Source of the DNA: CAILUG01 sp038125665
GTDB lineage: Bacteria > Pseudomonadota > Gammaproteobacteria > Pseudomonadales > Pseudohongiellaceae
Direction of reading: 5' to 3'
Length of the DNA stretch: 64,000 nt
Assembly (NCBI GenBank): GCA_038125665.1
Contig: JAYPEI010000001.1
Location: forward strand, 248,001-312,000
Under the pieces are notes generated by a model. It was not told where the DNA came from. It worked only from the letters and a program-made list of their open reading frames with translations, and did not search any database. Shown here piece by piece: positions 26,318 through 35,623 of this stretch (positions within the stretch are counted from its first letter, which is position 1; each line of letters opens with the position of its first letter). A program made the translations under genes and the position numbers.

Positions 26318-27742
26318 ATGTCCGTCGGAACCCATGAAAATCATCCTTGTTCAACTCCTGCCGGTCAGCGTGCTCTACGCTTGAAAAGCTTACAGAACTC
26401 ACAGAAAGAAGCTGTGGCGTCGTCTACAATGACGGCTAGTTGCGATAACTTTATCAACCCCTTTGCTCTGTATCTTGGCGCAGACAATTTACAGATGGGC
26501 TTACTGACAGGCTTTCCACAATTGATTGGAGCAACTTTCCAATTAGTATCTGTTTGGCTCGGCACATGGTTTACCCGAAAGCAACTAGTTCTTTTTGCAG
26601 CAATTTTTCAAACTTTTTTGATGTTCGCCTTTGCAACACTTGCTGTGTCCCGCCGAGGGGGCTTAATGACAGAGTTAATCATGCTTTTCATGATGTACCA
26701 CGCTGCCTTTAATTTTATCCAACCTCAATGGCGAGCTTGGATGGGCAAACTCGTCTCCGCAGACCAACGTGGTCACTTTTTCGCCTCAAGGTCACGATTA
26801 ACTGTCGCTACATCTATTTTTATGTTTGTGGCTGGTGGATTATTGTTGGCACTTTCTGCAAGATTTGATGCCGCTTGGATAGGTTTCCTTTTTCTTTTTA
26901 TTATTAGCGCTATTGGTAGGGCTTTCTCATGTTATTTCCTATCTAGCATGCATGAAAGCAAAGAATGGGATAATGGTCATCATCGCAGTGTCTTCTCTAC
27001 GCTAAGCGAGTGTAGAGCTGCATTACATAATTCAACTTTTCGTAACTACTCCTTATTTTTTGCAGGAATGCAGGGTGCTGTATCAGTATCGGCTCCCTTC
27101 TTTGCCGTGTACATGTTGCAAGAGCTCAACTACAGTTATTTGGAGTATGCAATTAATCAACTTGCATCCATAGGTACACAATTTTTTATGTTGAAATATT
27201 GGGGTAGCTTTAGTGATCGTTTTGGTAGCCGTTTTATGATGCTATTAAGTTCATCTCTTATACCAGCAGCACCAATACTCTGGATATTTTCTGAAAATTA
27301 TTATTGGTTGCTACTTGTCCAAATATTTTCTGGATTCGCTTGGAGTGGTTATAATTTAACTACAGCTAACTATCTTTATGATATTAGGCCTCACCAAACA
27401 GATTTTGCATCCTACGCGGCATTACAAGCCCAAGCTGCAGCTATTTTTGTATTTTTTGGCTCCCTATTGGGTGGACTCCTAGCTACTCAAGCTCAAAAGT
27501 TATCAATTTATTTACCTTTTTCTATAGGTTCCACACTTTATATAGTTTTTACTACGAGTGGCTTAATTAGGCTTCTAGTCTTATTGTGGTTTATTCCACG
27601 CGCTGATGAGCCAAGAATCAGAACACGTCCACAACTTTTAAAAATAATCTATCGGATAGCACGTTTTAATCCTATCTCAGGTTTGGTGTTAGATTGGCTG
27701 ACGGTGACAGTTAAAGAAAAGTCTGACAAAGATGGTCGCTAA
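26318..27742 (+). CDS. MFS transporter of unknown substrate
   Basis: About 474 residues with around 12 predicted membrane helices. Seen: the conserved region starts LRLKSLQNSQKEAVAS, then DNFINPFALYLGADNLQMGLLTGFPQLIGA, WRAWMGKLVSADQRGHFFASRS and WSGYNLTTANYLYDI, the pattern of an uncharacterised MFS group. Start uncertain: GTG 26252 and ATG 26279 are in frame upstream without RBS; ATG 26318 has a weak GATGAG before it. It is divergent from aguA and overlaps the convergent ATP-grasp gene by 32 bp. Confidence 0.85.
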   Translation: MSVGTHENHPCSTPAGQRALRLKSLQNSQKEAVASSTMTASCDNFINPFALYLGADNLQMGLLTGFPQLIGATFQLVSVWLGTWFTRKQLVLFAAIFQTFLMFAFATLAVSRRGGLMTELIMLFMMYHAAFNFIQPQWRAWMGKLVSADQRGHFFASRSRLTVATSIFMFVAGGLLLALSARFDAAWIGFLFLFIISAIGRAFSCYFLSSMHESKEWDNGHHRSVFSTLSECRAALHNSTFRNYSLFFAGMQGAVSVSAPFFAVYMLQELNYSYLEYAINQLASIGTQFFMLKYWGSFSDRFGSRFMMLLSSSLIPAAPILWIFSENYYWLLLVQIFSGFAWSGYNLTTANYLYDIRPHQTDFASYAALQAQAAAIFVFFGSLLGGLLATQAQKLSIYLPFSIGSTLYIVFTTSGLIRLLVLLWFIPRADEPRIRTRPQLLKIIYRIARFNPISGLVLDWLTVTVKEKSDKDGR

Positions 27743-28481
27743 TTATATTTTGTATAATAGCTTCCCCGCCGACTATTCCTTGATTCCCAAATAATCTGTT
27801 GACTTCTAAAACGTAGGGATGGTCACCCACCATCGCAATATCAAAGCCGCCATGGTTAATACCCAGTGTCTGACACAATGTTTCAACAAGAGAGATAGCA
27901 GAATACGGAGCTGGCTCTTGAATAATTTCCCCACCTTTTGACACATTATTGTGAAATCCGTCAATACTCTGCCGTCGCCAATAATTCCCTATTATACGAC
28001 CAGCTACAACAACTAGTCGAAGATCTCTGTTGATTGGAAGAAATTCTTGGGCATAGAGAACCTCTGTTTTTTGACAATATACTCTCCATTCGAATAACGA
28101 ATCAATTCGCCAAACTCCTACACCTTGTGATGATTTAGATAATTTTGCTACAAAAGGAACAGATAAATTTTCTAGAATTTCTTCTTGAGCTAAGGGTGTA
28201 TTGGGGGAAATATAAGTGAGTGGAACATGTGAAGGCACAAGTGCTTCGAATACTCTTGTCATCTCAATTTTATTGTGTCCAATACGATAGCTCGGCTCAC
28301 TTGGATAAATTGAACACCCATATACATACAAAAGTGTATTCAATTGCCAGTATTCAGGAAAAAGGACGCAGAGGGAGGTTTTTATCTCTTCGGCATACTT
28401 ATGCATTTTTTCTGGCTTAATTTGGAGAGTTTCCTGAATATAAGCAGTGCGAAATAGATCAAAGGATACCCAATTTTGCAT
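27711..28481 (-). CDS. ATP-grasp family ligase (RimK-like)
   Basis: 256 residues. Seen: ATP-binding PFVAKLSKSSQGVGVW (about 108-123), YAQEFLPINRDLRLVVVAG, GNYWRRQ, and the Mg-binding end HPYVLEVNRLFGNQGIVGG. These fit RimK/LysX-type carboxylate-amine ligases, though the N-terminal domain is short. No carrier protein or substrate peptide lies beside it, so the product is unknown. An inverted repeat lies just upstream (28491-28521). Its 3' end overlaps the convergent MFS gene. Confidence 0.82.
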   Translation of the reverse strand: MQNWVSFDLFRTAYIQETLQIKPEKMHKYAEEIKTSLCVLFPEYWQLNTLLYVYGCSIYPSEPSYRIGHNKIEMTRVFEALVPSHVPLTYISPNTPLAQEEILENLSVPFVAKLSKSSQGVGVWRIDSLFEWRVYCQKTEVLYAQEFLPINRDLRLVVVAGRIIGNYWRRQSIDGFHNNVSKGGEIIQEPAPYSAISLVETLCQTLGINHGGFDIAMVGDHPYVLEVNRLFGNQGIVGGEAIIQNIISDHLCQTFL

Positions 28482-28490
28482 GACAAAAAT

Positions 28491-28523
28491 TTGCCGAAAA
28501 TAAAAAGAGTTATTTTCGAGGGC
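28491..28523. repeat. Inverted repeat upstream of the ATP-grasp gene
   Basis: Perfect 9-bp arms CGAAAATAA (28495-28503) / TTATTTTCG (28510-28518) with a 6-nt loop, extended by TTGC/GCAA after a 3-nt bulge. It lies 66 bp past the DsbA-like stop and 10 bp before the ATP-grasp start. A short T run on the minus strand (about 8 nt after the stem) allows a weak terminator; an operator is the alternative. Confidence 0.5.
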
Positions 28524-28583
28524 AATTACTTACTGTCAATAGCTAGAAAATGTTTTAAAAAAGGTAGATATTTATTACACAAA

Positions 28584-29192
28584 CTATTTGGCGTCAGAAA
28601 ATTTAAAAAAACTAGGTAAATGCTTAGGTTGAAAACCACTTAGTACTTTATGATTGGCAACCAAGGCAGGCACCCCATGAATTCCATTTTTTTGGGCATT
28701 TAACCAGAGACTTTCCAGCTCCGCTGAATGATATCCCTTATCTAAAATCTCCTCAGCTTCATCATGGTCAAGATCCGCTTTGCTCACAATAGATTTTAGA
28801 ATCAATATTTCCGAGATATTTTCATTCCTTTCGAAGTATGCCGCGTAAATCTCATCAGCTAACTGTAAAGCCTTATTCTTAGTTGCTGCCCATAGCGTCA
28901 ATTCTTGTGCCGCGCGCGTGTTGTATATTTTATTCCGAGTTTTTGTATAGGGAAGCTTTGACTCATCAAAAAGTTGCCACACTCGCGCATGGATATCTTC
29001 CAGGTCCACCTCCCCTCCAAAGATCTCAGTTATCAACTTGCCTACTTGAGGAGTTTGAGGTTGTAACGGGAAAGGCTTGAAATTGATTTCATGAATGAAT
29101 TGTTGGCGTTTAAGTTCAGCATGCATCAGATAACACCATGGACACACATAATCAAAATAAAGGTCGACATATTTTTGTCTATTTATAGCCAA
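28584..29192 (-). CDS. DsbA-fold thioredoxin-like oxidoreductase (FrnE/HCCA-isomerase group)
   Basis: 202 residues, no signal peptide, so cytoplasmic. Seen: LYFDYVCPWCYLMHAE with the active-site pair Cys17-Cys20, a helical insertion (about 70-150) and cis-Pro loop HGVPALVANHKV. FrnE-type proteins act as polyketide-associated or stress-related disulfide isomerases; related members are hydroxychromene carboxylate isomerases, which lack the CxxC. The start is TTG with AGGAG 7 nt upstream. It stands between the ATP-grasp gene and the DUF3833 operon. Confidence 0.85.
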   Translation of the reverse strand: MAINRQKYVDLYFDYVCPWCYLMHAELKRQQFIHEINFKPFPLQPQTPQVGKLITEIFGGEVDLEDIHARVWQLFDESKLPYTKTRNKIYNTRAAQELTLWAATKNKALQLADEIYAAYFERNENISEILILKSIVSKADLDHDEAEEILDKGYHSAELESLWLNAQKNGIHGVPALVANHKVLSGFQPKHLPSFFKFSDAK

Positions 29193-29233
29193 CTATATTC
29201 TCCTATATTTCTACACATCGCGAACATGCAAAA

Positions 29234-29776
29234 TTAGAGTTTTTCGATCACTAATGTGAGATCACCTACTTTAAAACCAAACTTGGTTAACGTTGTTTTA
29301 TTGAGCAAATGCTCTTCATCTACAAGAAATAGCCAGTCATCAAGCTCAACTGCGATTTCATTATCTTTCCATGGAACAAGTAAGTCGTATTGCCAATGAA
29401 ACGCCATTCCACTGGCTCTACCTGTTGCTTCACCTAAGACATCATCAGCCGTACCAACATACACACCATTACCCTGATGACTTATCAACCAAGTTCGGTG
29501 TTGAACTTCTTCATCATCAAAATGAAATTCTTCCACCAGCCGACCATTTTCCCCGTCCCAAGTGGCAAATATATCAGCAACAAAACGCCTGGTGACTCTA
29601 CCAGTCCTATTCTGCAACATGCCATAAGCGCGTAAATTTCCATTAAAAAATGTTTTCAAATTTAAATCTGGGGGGGTTGCTGCATACTCTTCAACTTTAA
29701 TTCCCGAACATGCCGTCAGGACCGAGATGGCAAATAGTAGCAATATTTTTTTCAACAGATTTACGAAAATTCTCAT
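29234..29776 (-). CDS. DUF3833-family lipoprotein
   Basis: 180 residues. Seen: lipoprotein signal with lipobox LTACSG, then DLKTFFNGNLRAYG-like start (here LNLKTFFNGNLRAYGMLQN), VTRRFVADIFATWDG and WHWQYDL-like core, all typical of DUF3833. AGGAGA lies before the ATG at 29776, which overlaps the stop of the chalcone-isomerase-like gene by 1 nt, so translation is coupled. Known context of this family: in many gammaproteobacteria it closes an operon with cyclopropane-fatty-acid synthase, DUF1365, DUF2878 and a chalcone-isomerase-like protein; here only the last two are present. Confidence 0.87.
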   Translation of the reverse strand: MRIFVNLLKKILLLFAISVLTACSGIKVEEYAATPPDLNLKTFFNGNLRAYGMLQNRTGRVTRRFVADIFATWDGENGRLVEEFHFDDEEVQHRTWLISHQGNGVYVGTADDVLGEATGRASGMAFHWQYDLLVPWKDNEIAVELDDWLFLVDEEHLLNKTTLTKFGFKVGDLTLVIEKL

Positions 29777-30291
29777 TATTTCTCTCCTAATAGTGCCGCT
29801 CTTAATTCTGGACGAGTAGACTTTGGCGAAAGCCAAATTCCTGCAAATGCCTCTATAAGTGCTTGTTCAGTTGTTGACCCAAGTAAGGAGTCGTTTAAAG
29901 ATAAGTGAGCTTTGTCAGTTTGTTCAACAGTAAGAGCTAAGCAATCATTTTTTTTAACATCAGGGATAAGCTCTTCCACCCACACTTGCCAATTTGATGA
30001 GACAGTAATACCCTGCTCACGCCATTGTTTGTAGGTTTCGTTAACTATTTTTTTTGCCTTTAAATTAATCTTATAGCAAATCTTGAGAACAAATGGAGTT
30101 TGGATAGGGAACTCAAAATTGGAGTCTTCAGCCATCAACTCTGCTACGTAGATAGTCTTAAATAGAAACTTAATATCTCCTTGGCCCACAGTCACCAAAG
30201 GCATGTCCTTAGCTAGTGCATGACTAGCAAAGAAGACCACAAGCAAAGAGACAAAATGTCTGCTAATGAGGTATGTTGGCTCCTTGATCAT
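29776..30291 (-). CDS. Chalcone-isomerase-like periplasmic protein
   Basis: 171 residues from ATG 30291, which overlaps the DUF2878 stop as ATGA. Seen: Sec signal (FVSLLVVFFASHALA), then VTVGQGDIKFLFKTIYVAELM, FVLKICYKINLKAKKI and ELRAALLGEK at the end. The domain resembles bacterial chalcone-isomerase-like proteins, whose function is not established and whose plant active-site residues are not obvious here. It is the middle gene of a three-gene coupled operon with DUF2878 and DUF3833. Confidence 0.83.
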   Translation of the reverse strand: MIKEPTYLISRHFVSLLVVFFASHALAKDMPLVTVGQGDIKFLFKTIYVAELMAEDSNFEFPIQTPFVLKICYKINLKAKKIVNETYKQWREQGITVSSNWQVWVEELIPDVKKNDCLALTVEQTDKAHLSLNDSLLGSTTEQALIEAFAGIWLSPKSTRPELRAALLGEK

Positions 30292-30794
30292 GGCAAAGAA
30301 AGTCGTAAGAGCGGGAATAAGAAGGCCCAAGCCGTTGTTATAGCTGCTAGAGTTATTATCACGCTATATCCAGGATTCAACACCCCCAAAAACCATGCTG
30401 CACCATACCCGATGAAACCAAGAAGTCCTCCTATCAGTGGAACAACCACAATCCCTATTGGTTTATTAAAAGTAGGCTCAAGTTTATTTAGCCATTGGGG
30501 TAAATTTAGAGAAAAAACTAACCAGAGCATGATCAGCCAAGACGGCAACCAATCATTTGAGAATTGTATTATGCCTACATAAACCCAGAAAGAGTCTAAA
30601 CAAATCCCTCCAAGGAAAATAATTGAGCAAACTTTCCACAAGTTTTTTTTTTGAGGTAATAAAATCACGTTAATGATGAATAAAACAATGGCTGGCACGA
30701 GTCCGTTGTCTTGACCAACGACCAAGAGCAACCAGCTCAACTTAAAAATAAGTAAGTTCATCAAGAATAACTTAGTTGGCTGTGGTTTGGTCAT
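30288..30794 (-). CDS. DUF2878-family membrane protein
   Basis: 168 residues with about five predicted membrane helices. Seen: LFLMNLLIFKLSWLLLVVGQ at the start, CLDSFWVYVGIIQF and PSWLIMLWLVFSLNL, signature segments of DUF2878. First gene of the coupled DUF2878/chalcone-isomerase-like/DUF3833 operon. Function unknown; the operon is linked elsewhere to cyclopropane fatty-acid formation. Confidence 0.85.
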   Translation of the reverse strand: MTKPQPTKLFLMNLLIFKLSWLLLVVGQDNGLVPAIVLFIINVILLPQKKNLWKVCSIIFLGGICLDSFWVYVGIIQFSNDWLPSWLIMLWLVFSLNLPQWLNKLEPTFNKPIGIVVVPLIGGLLGFIGYGAAWFLGVLNPGYSVIITLAAITTAWAFLFPLLRLSLP

Positions 30795-30886
30795 AAAGAT
30801 GATTTACGTAATGCAGACCAACCAGGATTGAAAGTTATTGAGAGTTCTTTAAAGTTACTTACTTATTTTAACCCTTTCAAAATTTA

Positions 30887-32137
30887 CTATCTTGTTGATC
30901 CCATCTTTTGCATATCAAAGCCACTGGGTTGCTGATACAGTCGCAAACCAAACTCGGGAATCATGACAAGAATATGATCAAAAATATCGCTTTGAAGATC
31001 TTCAAATAGTATCCAATCTGTGAGTGCACTGAAGCAATAAACCTCCAAAGGAACTCCATGTGTCCCCGGCTCAAGCTGTCTAACTATTAGAGTCATGTCT
31101 TGCCGAATATTCATATTAGCTCTAAGGCGAGCATACAGATAAGCTCGGAATGTACCTATATTTGTCAACTTGCGTCCGTTACCTGGAACTAATGCTGCCT
31201 CTCCCAAAGTTGCATTTTCTCTCATAATCTCTTCCTGACGCCTGGTGATATATGGCTCCAGCAAGGTTAGCTTTGACAACTTAGCAACTTCGTCTTCAGT
31301 GAGAAATCGCACAGAACCCAGGTCAAGATACACTGCCCTCTTTATCCTTCTGGCGCTGGCCTCACTCATTCCTCTCCAGTTCTTGAAGGAGTCAGAGATT
31401 AAGGCGTAGCAGGGAATAGTGCTATATGTCATATCCCAGTTTCGAACTTTAACTGTCGTAAGATTGATATCAGTGACTTCCCCGTCTGCACCATATTTCG
31501 GCATTTCTAGCCAATCGCCCACCCTTAGCATGTCGTTAGCAGAGATTTGAATCCCTGCTACTAACCCCATCAATGGATCCTTGAAAACTAATAGCAAGAC
31601 TGCAGTCATTGCTCCCAGTGAACTGATTAAAAGCATCGGTGATTTATCAAGCAATGCCCCAATAGCAATAATTGCTCCTAGCAAGGATGCAATCAGTTTC
31701 AATCCCTGTACCATGCCTCCAACTGGGAAACGCTGAGCCGTTAAATTATTTTTTAAGGCATGTCGCAGCGTATCCAAAAGTGAGAAAAATACCAGTATCG
31801 AAAAAAACAAAATCCACAACTGAGTGAGAAGGATGATGAAATTGTGAATAACCAAAAAATTTTTCAACCAGAGATCAGCTTGCAAGTAAACCAATACTCC
31901 TTCGACCACAAATGCCAAACGAGTAAAAAGCTGGAGTTGATGTAAAGAATGATCCCAAATTTGACGTACACTAGCACTTAATGGCACCGCGTTTAGAATT
32001 CTTAGTAGAATTGAATGAAATACGACGTGCACAACAACTACACTAAGAATAACTAAGACTAAAATCACACCAATAGTTGCTAGCTCTGATTGGGCAACCC
32101 CAACTACAGCCATCCATTCATTGACCTTTTCTAGCAT
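30887..32137 (-). CDS. Mechanosensitive channel of the YbdG type (MscM-like)
   Basis: 416 residues. Seen: about five N-terminal helices, then the MscS-like pore and beta domain with SLGAMTAVLLLVFKDPLMGLVAGIQISANDML, VGDWLEMPKYGADGEVTDINLTTVKVRNWD and TIPCYALISDSFKNW, which match E. coli YbdG rather than MscS. The protein protects against hypo-osmotic shock in the inner membrane. It stands alone, with 92 bp to the DUF2878 gene and 125 bp to the M48 gene. Confidence 0.93.
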   Translation of the reverse strand: MLEKVNEWMAVVGVAQSELATIGVILVLVILSVVVVHVVFHSILLRILNAVPLSASVRQIWDHSLHQLQLFTRLAFVVEGVLVYLQADLWLKNFLVIHNFIILLTQLWILFFSILVFFSLLDTLRHALKNNLTAQRFPVGGMVQGLKLIASLLGAIIAIGALLDKSPMLLISSLGAMTAVLLLVFKDPLMGLVAGIQISANDMLRVGDWLEMPKYGADGEVTDINLTTVKVRNWDMTYSTIPCYALISDSFKNWRGMSEASARRIKRAVYLDLGSVRFLTEDEVAKLSKLTLLEPYITRRQEEIMRENATLGEAALVPGNGRKLTNIGTFRAYLYARLRANMNIRQDMTLIVRQLEPGTHGVPLEVYCFSALTDWILFEDLQSDIFDHILVMIPEFGLRLYQQPSGFDMQKMGSTR

Positions 32138-32262
32138 CTATTTGTCCCACTCTTTTTTTGATTAATTTTGTATATAACTAGGAAATTTATAGTCCACCAT
32201 TACGTGATATCGACTTACTTATCTTACAGTTAAAAAGAAGAATTCCCCAGATTGACTACAGT

Positions 32263-33819
32263 CTAAAATTCTATTCGGAGAAATTCTACCTCGAGATAAT
32301 TTTCGGGCGAAATTGCCCCAGACGGCAAAAACCAGCCAGTGGAATATTGGATTCTCCCCTCAGCAGGCAACTCAACTAAATAAAGTTCTCTCGGATTAAC
32401 AATGCCTTGGTTAACTAAACTGAGTTCAATCCTTACATTTTTCAGCTGGATACCACTAAGATTAGAGACGAGTACTGATATTTCCCCACTTTGATCTATC
32501 AGAGAGTTGACTTCAACATAATGATTCGGATTATCCTCAAGGTCTAACTTCAAATAAGACATTTTCGCTTGTCTTCCTAACTCCCCTCCAGCGATTGTTG
32601 CTGCTTTAAATAAGTTCTTAGCACTATTCCTATCACCGTCCTGTAAGGCTAATGCGCCAAGTTCGTTTGCAGCCATCGCCGTAGGCAATAGCTCATTGCT
32701 ACGAATTAGATCCCCTCTGGCCTCGGCGCGCCTACCTAACCTTGCATTAGCGACGCCTCTACCTAACCAATAATCAAAATAATTATTGTCCAATTCAATC
32801 GCAGCATTATAGCTGTCAAGTGCACCAACATAATTTTTTTCTTGAATTTTGATATCTCCCTCTAAACCAAGGAAGCGTGCTTCTTTTGGAACCATAGACT
32901 TGGCAGTTTGTAAATTTATTAGAGCAATATCGAAATCTCGATCTCGAATGGCAGACTCAGCTTCATCCATCAAAGCGTATGACTCGGCGGTTTTTTGCAA
33001 ACTCTTCATAGCTTGCTGGAAGCGAAATTCACCTAACTCAAAATCTCTACCTTCAAGCTGAGGTTCAAGCTCGTTCACGAGTTGTTGATTATTTTGCACT
33101 CTCTCATATGAAGGTGGATGGCTTGCAAATAGACCATTCAACCATTTACTTTCTTGGTCCTCGGACAACCTGACAAAAGTCTGCTGTAAGGTTACAGCTG
33201 CTTTGGGATCATAACCGGCACGAATCATGTAGCGAATACCGTAATAATCAGATTCTCTCTCTGCATCTCTTCCGTAGCGCTGGGTAATTAATCCAGTTCC
33301 TATTTGGGCCGCACCGATAATATAGTCCGAATAGCGCTCATCGCTGACTGCAGCGGCACCTACTGCAAGAACACCTTGTAACAGTGTGCCCCGAGTTATT
33401 GCCTGAGCCCCATGCCCTGCAGCTGCGTGAACAATTTCATGCCCCAACACAGCGGCGAGCTCAGCCTCATTATTCAGCTGCATAAGTAGGCCCCGATTTA
33501 TAGCGATTTTACCTCCAGGAAGTGCCCACGCATTTGGAATGGAGTTATTTAATACAACAAATTCATAATCCATAGGCACATCACTAACGGCAGCTAGACG
33601 TAGCCCTACTTGCTCAACATATTCCGTCAGGATGGGGTCAACTCTAAACAGTCCACCCTGACTTTGCTGGGATGGTCCATATTGTTCACGTCCTATCTGG
33701 GCTTGCTTTGCCATAGAAACGAAATTCAGATCGTTCATACCAGTGACAGGATTAGTAGTACATCCACTGTTCACAAAAACTACCATCAAGAAAGCGCATT
33801 TAAAAAAAAGCACACGCAT
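32263..33819 (-). CDS. M48-family metalloprotease lipoprotein with TPR repeats (BepA-like)
   Basis: 518 residues. Seen: lipobox FVNSGC with Cys20, peptidase M48 motif HEIVH at 127-131 and a downstream GRDAERESDYYG with the third zinc ligand Glu, then TPR repeats from about 290 to 410 and a beta-rich tail. BepA/YfgC proteases maintain outer-membrane protein assembly. GAGGTT precedes the ATG. It starts 3 bp after the TauE/SafE gene, as the last gene of a packed five-gene operon that begins with a PQQ dehydrogenase, an unusual context for this family. Confidence 0.9.
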   Translation of the reverse strand: MRVLFFKCAFLMVVFVNSGCTTNPVTGMNDLNFVSMAKQAQIGREQYGPSQQSQGGLFRVDPILTEYVEQVGLRLAAVSDVPMDYEFVVLNNSIPNAWALPGGKIAINRGLLMQLNNEAELAAVLGHEIVHAAAGHGAQAITRGTLLQGVLAVGAAAVSDERYSDYIIGAAQIGTGLITQRYGRDAERESDYYGIRYMIRAGYDPKAAVTLQQTFVRLSEDQESKWLNGLFASHPPSYERVQNNQQLVNELEPQLEGRDFELGEFRFQQAMKSLQKTAESYALMDEAESAIRDRDFDIALINLQTAKSMVPKEARFLGLEGDIKIQEKNYVGALDSYNAAIELDNNYFDYWLGRGVANARLGRRAEARGDLIRSNELLPTAMAANELGALALQDGDRNSAKNLFKAATIAGGELGRQAKMSYLKLDLEDNPNHYVEVNSLIDQSGEISVLVSNLSGIQLKNVRIELSLVNQGIVNPRELYLVELPAEGRIQYSTGWFLPSGAISPENYLEVEFLRIEF

Positions 33820-33822
33820 AAT

Positions 33823-34560
33823 TTAACCTCGAAGCAACAACAAACCTGCAAGGGCAGTAAGTATAAGAACCACTCTATTAAACCAAAACTGAGGAATCCA
33901 ATTTAAAAAACGCTTCCCTGCATAAGCACCCATGAAGATCAATGGTGCACAAAGCCCTATTGAAGGTAAGAACTCTATGTTGAGAATATTTTGTGAAACA
34001 AACACTGGTATTTTCATCACATTTACAAAAAAAAAGAAAATCGCACTGGTGCTGACAAAAGCAGTTTTATCCATCTTCAACACGAGGAAATATATTGCTA
34101 AAACAGGGCCCGCTGCATTACCCAAAGTGGTTGCTAAACCTGCCACAATACCAGAAATGAGCCTGGCAGTTCCTGGATATGCCAGAGAAAGGCGAGTCAG
34201 AGCTGGACGTAGGGGCTCCATCGCCACAAGCACCAAGATTAATACTCCTAACATTGGGCCAAAGTGGTCGCGTTTTAGATGAGCAAGAACTAGAGCACCT
34301 AGCATAATTCCAATCAACACAGGTAAGAGCATACCTCGTAGTTCTCCATACTTCGCTTGACGCCAATAGATAGTTACTGCAGCCAAGTCTCCGAGTAGGA
34401 GGAAGCACAAAGTAATGCCGAGAGCTTGAGCAGGAACAAAATAGAGTGCCACTAAGGCGGAAAGAAGTGGGCCTAATGATGGTAGACCACCTTTTATAAA
34501 ACCAGTGACCAGACCTATGAAACCTAGAAAAAGCAAAGTCTCAAGATCTGGCGACATCAT
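33823..34560 (-). CDS. TauE/SafE-family membrane permease
   Basis: 245 residues with about eight predicted helices in two halves. Seen: FLGFIGLVTGFIKGGLPSLGPLLSALVAL at the start and GIVAGLATTLGNAAGPVLAIYFL in the second half, the duplicated glycine-rich motif of the family. Known members export sulfite, sulfoacetate or other organosulfonates. The ATG overlaps the stop of the DUF6152-partner fusion as ATGA (34557-34560), so translation is coupled. Substrate unknown. Confidence 0.87.
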   Translation of the reverse strand: MMSPDLETLLFLGFIGLVTGFIKGGLPSLGPLLSALVALYFVPAQALGITLCFLLLGDLAAVTIYWRQAKYGELRGMLLPVLIGIMLGALVLAHLKRDHFGPMLGVLILVLVAMEPLRPALTRLSLAYPGTARLISGIVAGLATTLGNAAGPVLAIYFLVLKMDKTAFVSTSAIFFFFVNVMKIPVFVSQNILNIEFLPSIGLCAPLIFMGAYAGKRFLNWIPQFWFNRVVLILTALAGLLLLRG

Positions 34561-35618
34561 CTAAGCTGCTCCGGTTTACATCCGAAGGGTTTAATCTCCA
34601 TATCACTAGCGGCGTACTCGGCTTCACTTAGAGGAAAATCTCGTGTAAAAAAGTTTGAATCGAAGTGGGCAATAGTCATTGATAAACTATTTCCCTCTGG
34701 ATTAAAGGTTATTCTTTCTTCAGTAGTCAACGCGTCAGAGTGCAACAAGCCTCTCATTGGCTCCCCCTTAACCACTACGAATTGGTTAAGTACACCTTTT
34801 CTATAGTGATCAGTTTTGATCACCAACGTATCTCCTTCCCAATAACCCCTTGAGTATCCAAGTATAGAGTTTGGAATTTTTATACCTGCGCTACTGTCAA
34901 CATTTTCTGTTGAGAACTCTACAATAGAGCTATCACTCATATGAATAATCCGCTCCACATCCATCCATTCATGACGGATGACAACATTATCACCAAGCCT
35001 CTCGACTGACATTGGTGTACCAGGAGCGAACCATACCCTACGCAAGGCTACTGGCTCACAACGATAGGTTGGATCCATAGTGAAGGGATCGTATAGGTTG
35101 ACTGCGGCCCGACCTTCTTCGGTCAGATAATCCATCATGAACTGAGGACCACTCGTGGCCCGGTTGGCTGGCTTTAACAACCAGACTCCAAAGATTGAAT
35201 CCCGTTGGTCTACTTTTTTACCAATACTAGCAATCTGGTCACCATTAACACTTAGCTCACTACCATCCGTAAAGTAGAGTCGATCAAAGAAGCATTCATT
35301 GGCAGATCGACGATGCTGCGAACCTGAAACCCTTAATTCAGTGCCTTTTTTTAGCTTTTCAGGGGTAATTCCATTTCGGCTTAACTGTGTATAACCGTGG
35401 CTTTCACACCGCCACCGAGTCTCGCGACCATCAGCATCGATGACATCCAAAATAAGGTAGGCATGAGGATTGCGCTGCTCGTAATCAACGATCACTCCCA
35501 TTAAATCAACTGACTTTGTGCTGTCGAAATGAGGTGCAAAGCTATGGTGCCCTTCTGCCACACTCGCTATTACAGAGGCTCCAATTAGTAATGTTTGCTT
35601 CCAGCTTTGACACCACAT
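34557..35618 (-). CDS. DUF6152-like/partner-family fusion protein, second locus
   Basis: 353 residues. Seen: signal peptide ending VAEG, then HHSFAPHFDSTKS and VDYEQRNPHAYLILDV (DUF6152-like, about 24-130), a linker, and a diverged partner domain with YRCEPVALRRVWF, YSRGYWEGDTLVIKT, LHSDALTTEERITF and a terminal Cys in KPFGCKPEQ. The same order of parts as in the 10265-11434 fusion, but low identity. It lies 5 bp downstream of the PEBP gene and overlaps the TauE/SafE gene by 4 bp, within the operon headed by the PQQ dehydrogenase. Function unknown. Confidence 0.82.
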   Translation of the reverse strand: MWCQSWKQTLLIGASVIASVAEGHHSFAPHFDSTKSVDLMGVIVDYEQRNPHAYLILDVIDADGRETRWRCESHGYTQLSRNGITPEKLKKGTELRVSGSQHRRSANECFFDRLYFTDGSELSVNGDQIASIGKKVDQRDSIFGVWLLKPANRATSGPQFMMDYLTEEGRAAVNLYDPFTMDPTYRCEPVALRRVWFAPGTPMSVERLGDNVVIRHEWMDVERIIHMSDSSIVEFSTENVDSSAGIKIPNSILGYSRGYWEGDTLVIKTDHYRKGVLNQFVVVKGEPMRGLLHSDALTTEERITFNPEGNSLSMTIAHFDSNFFTRDFPLSEAEYAASDMEIKPFGCKPEQLR

Positions 35619-35623
35619 ATCCG

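Noticed and set aside
30220..30582. Plus-strand 120-codon frame over the DUF2878 gene
   Set aside because: Opposite to a conserved, coupled operon and without a recognisable domain or RBS.
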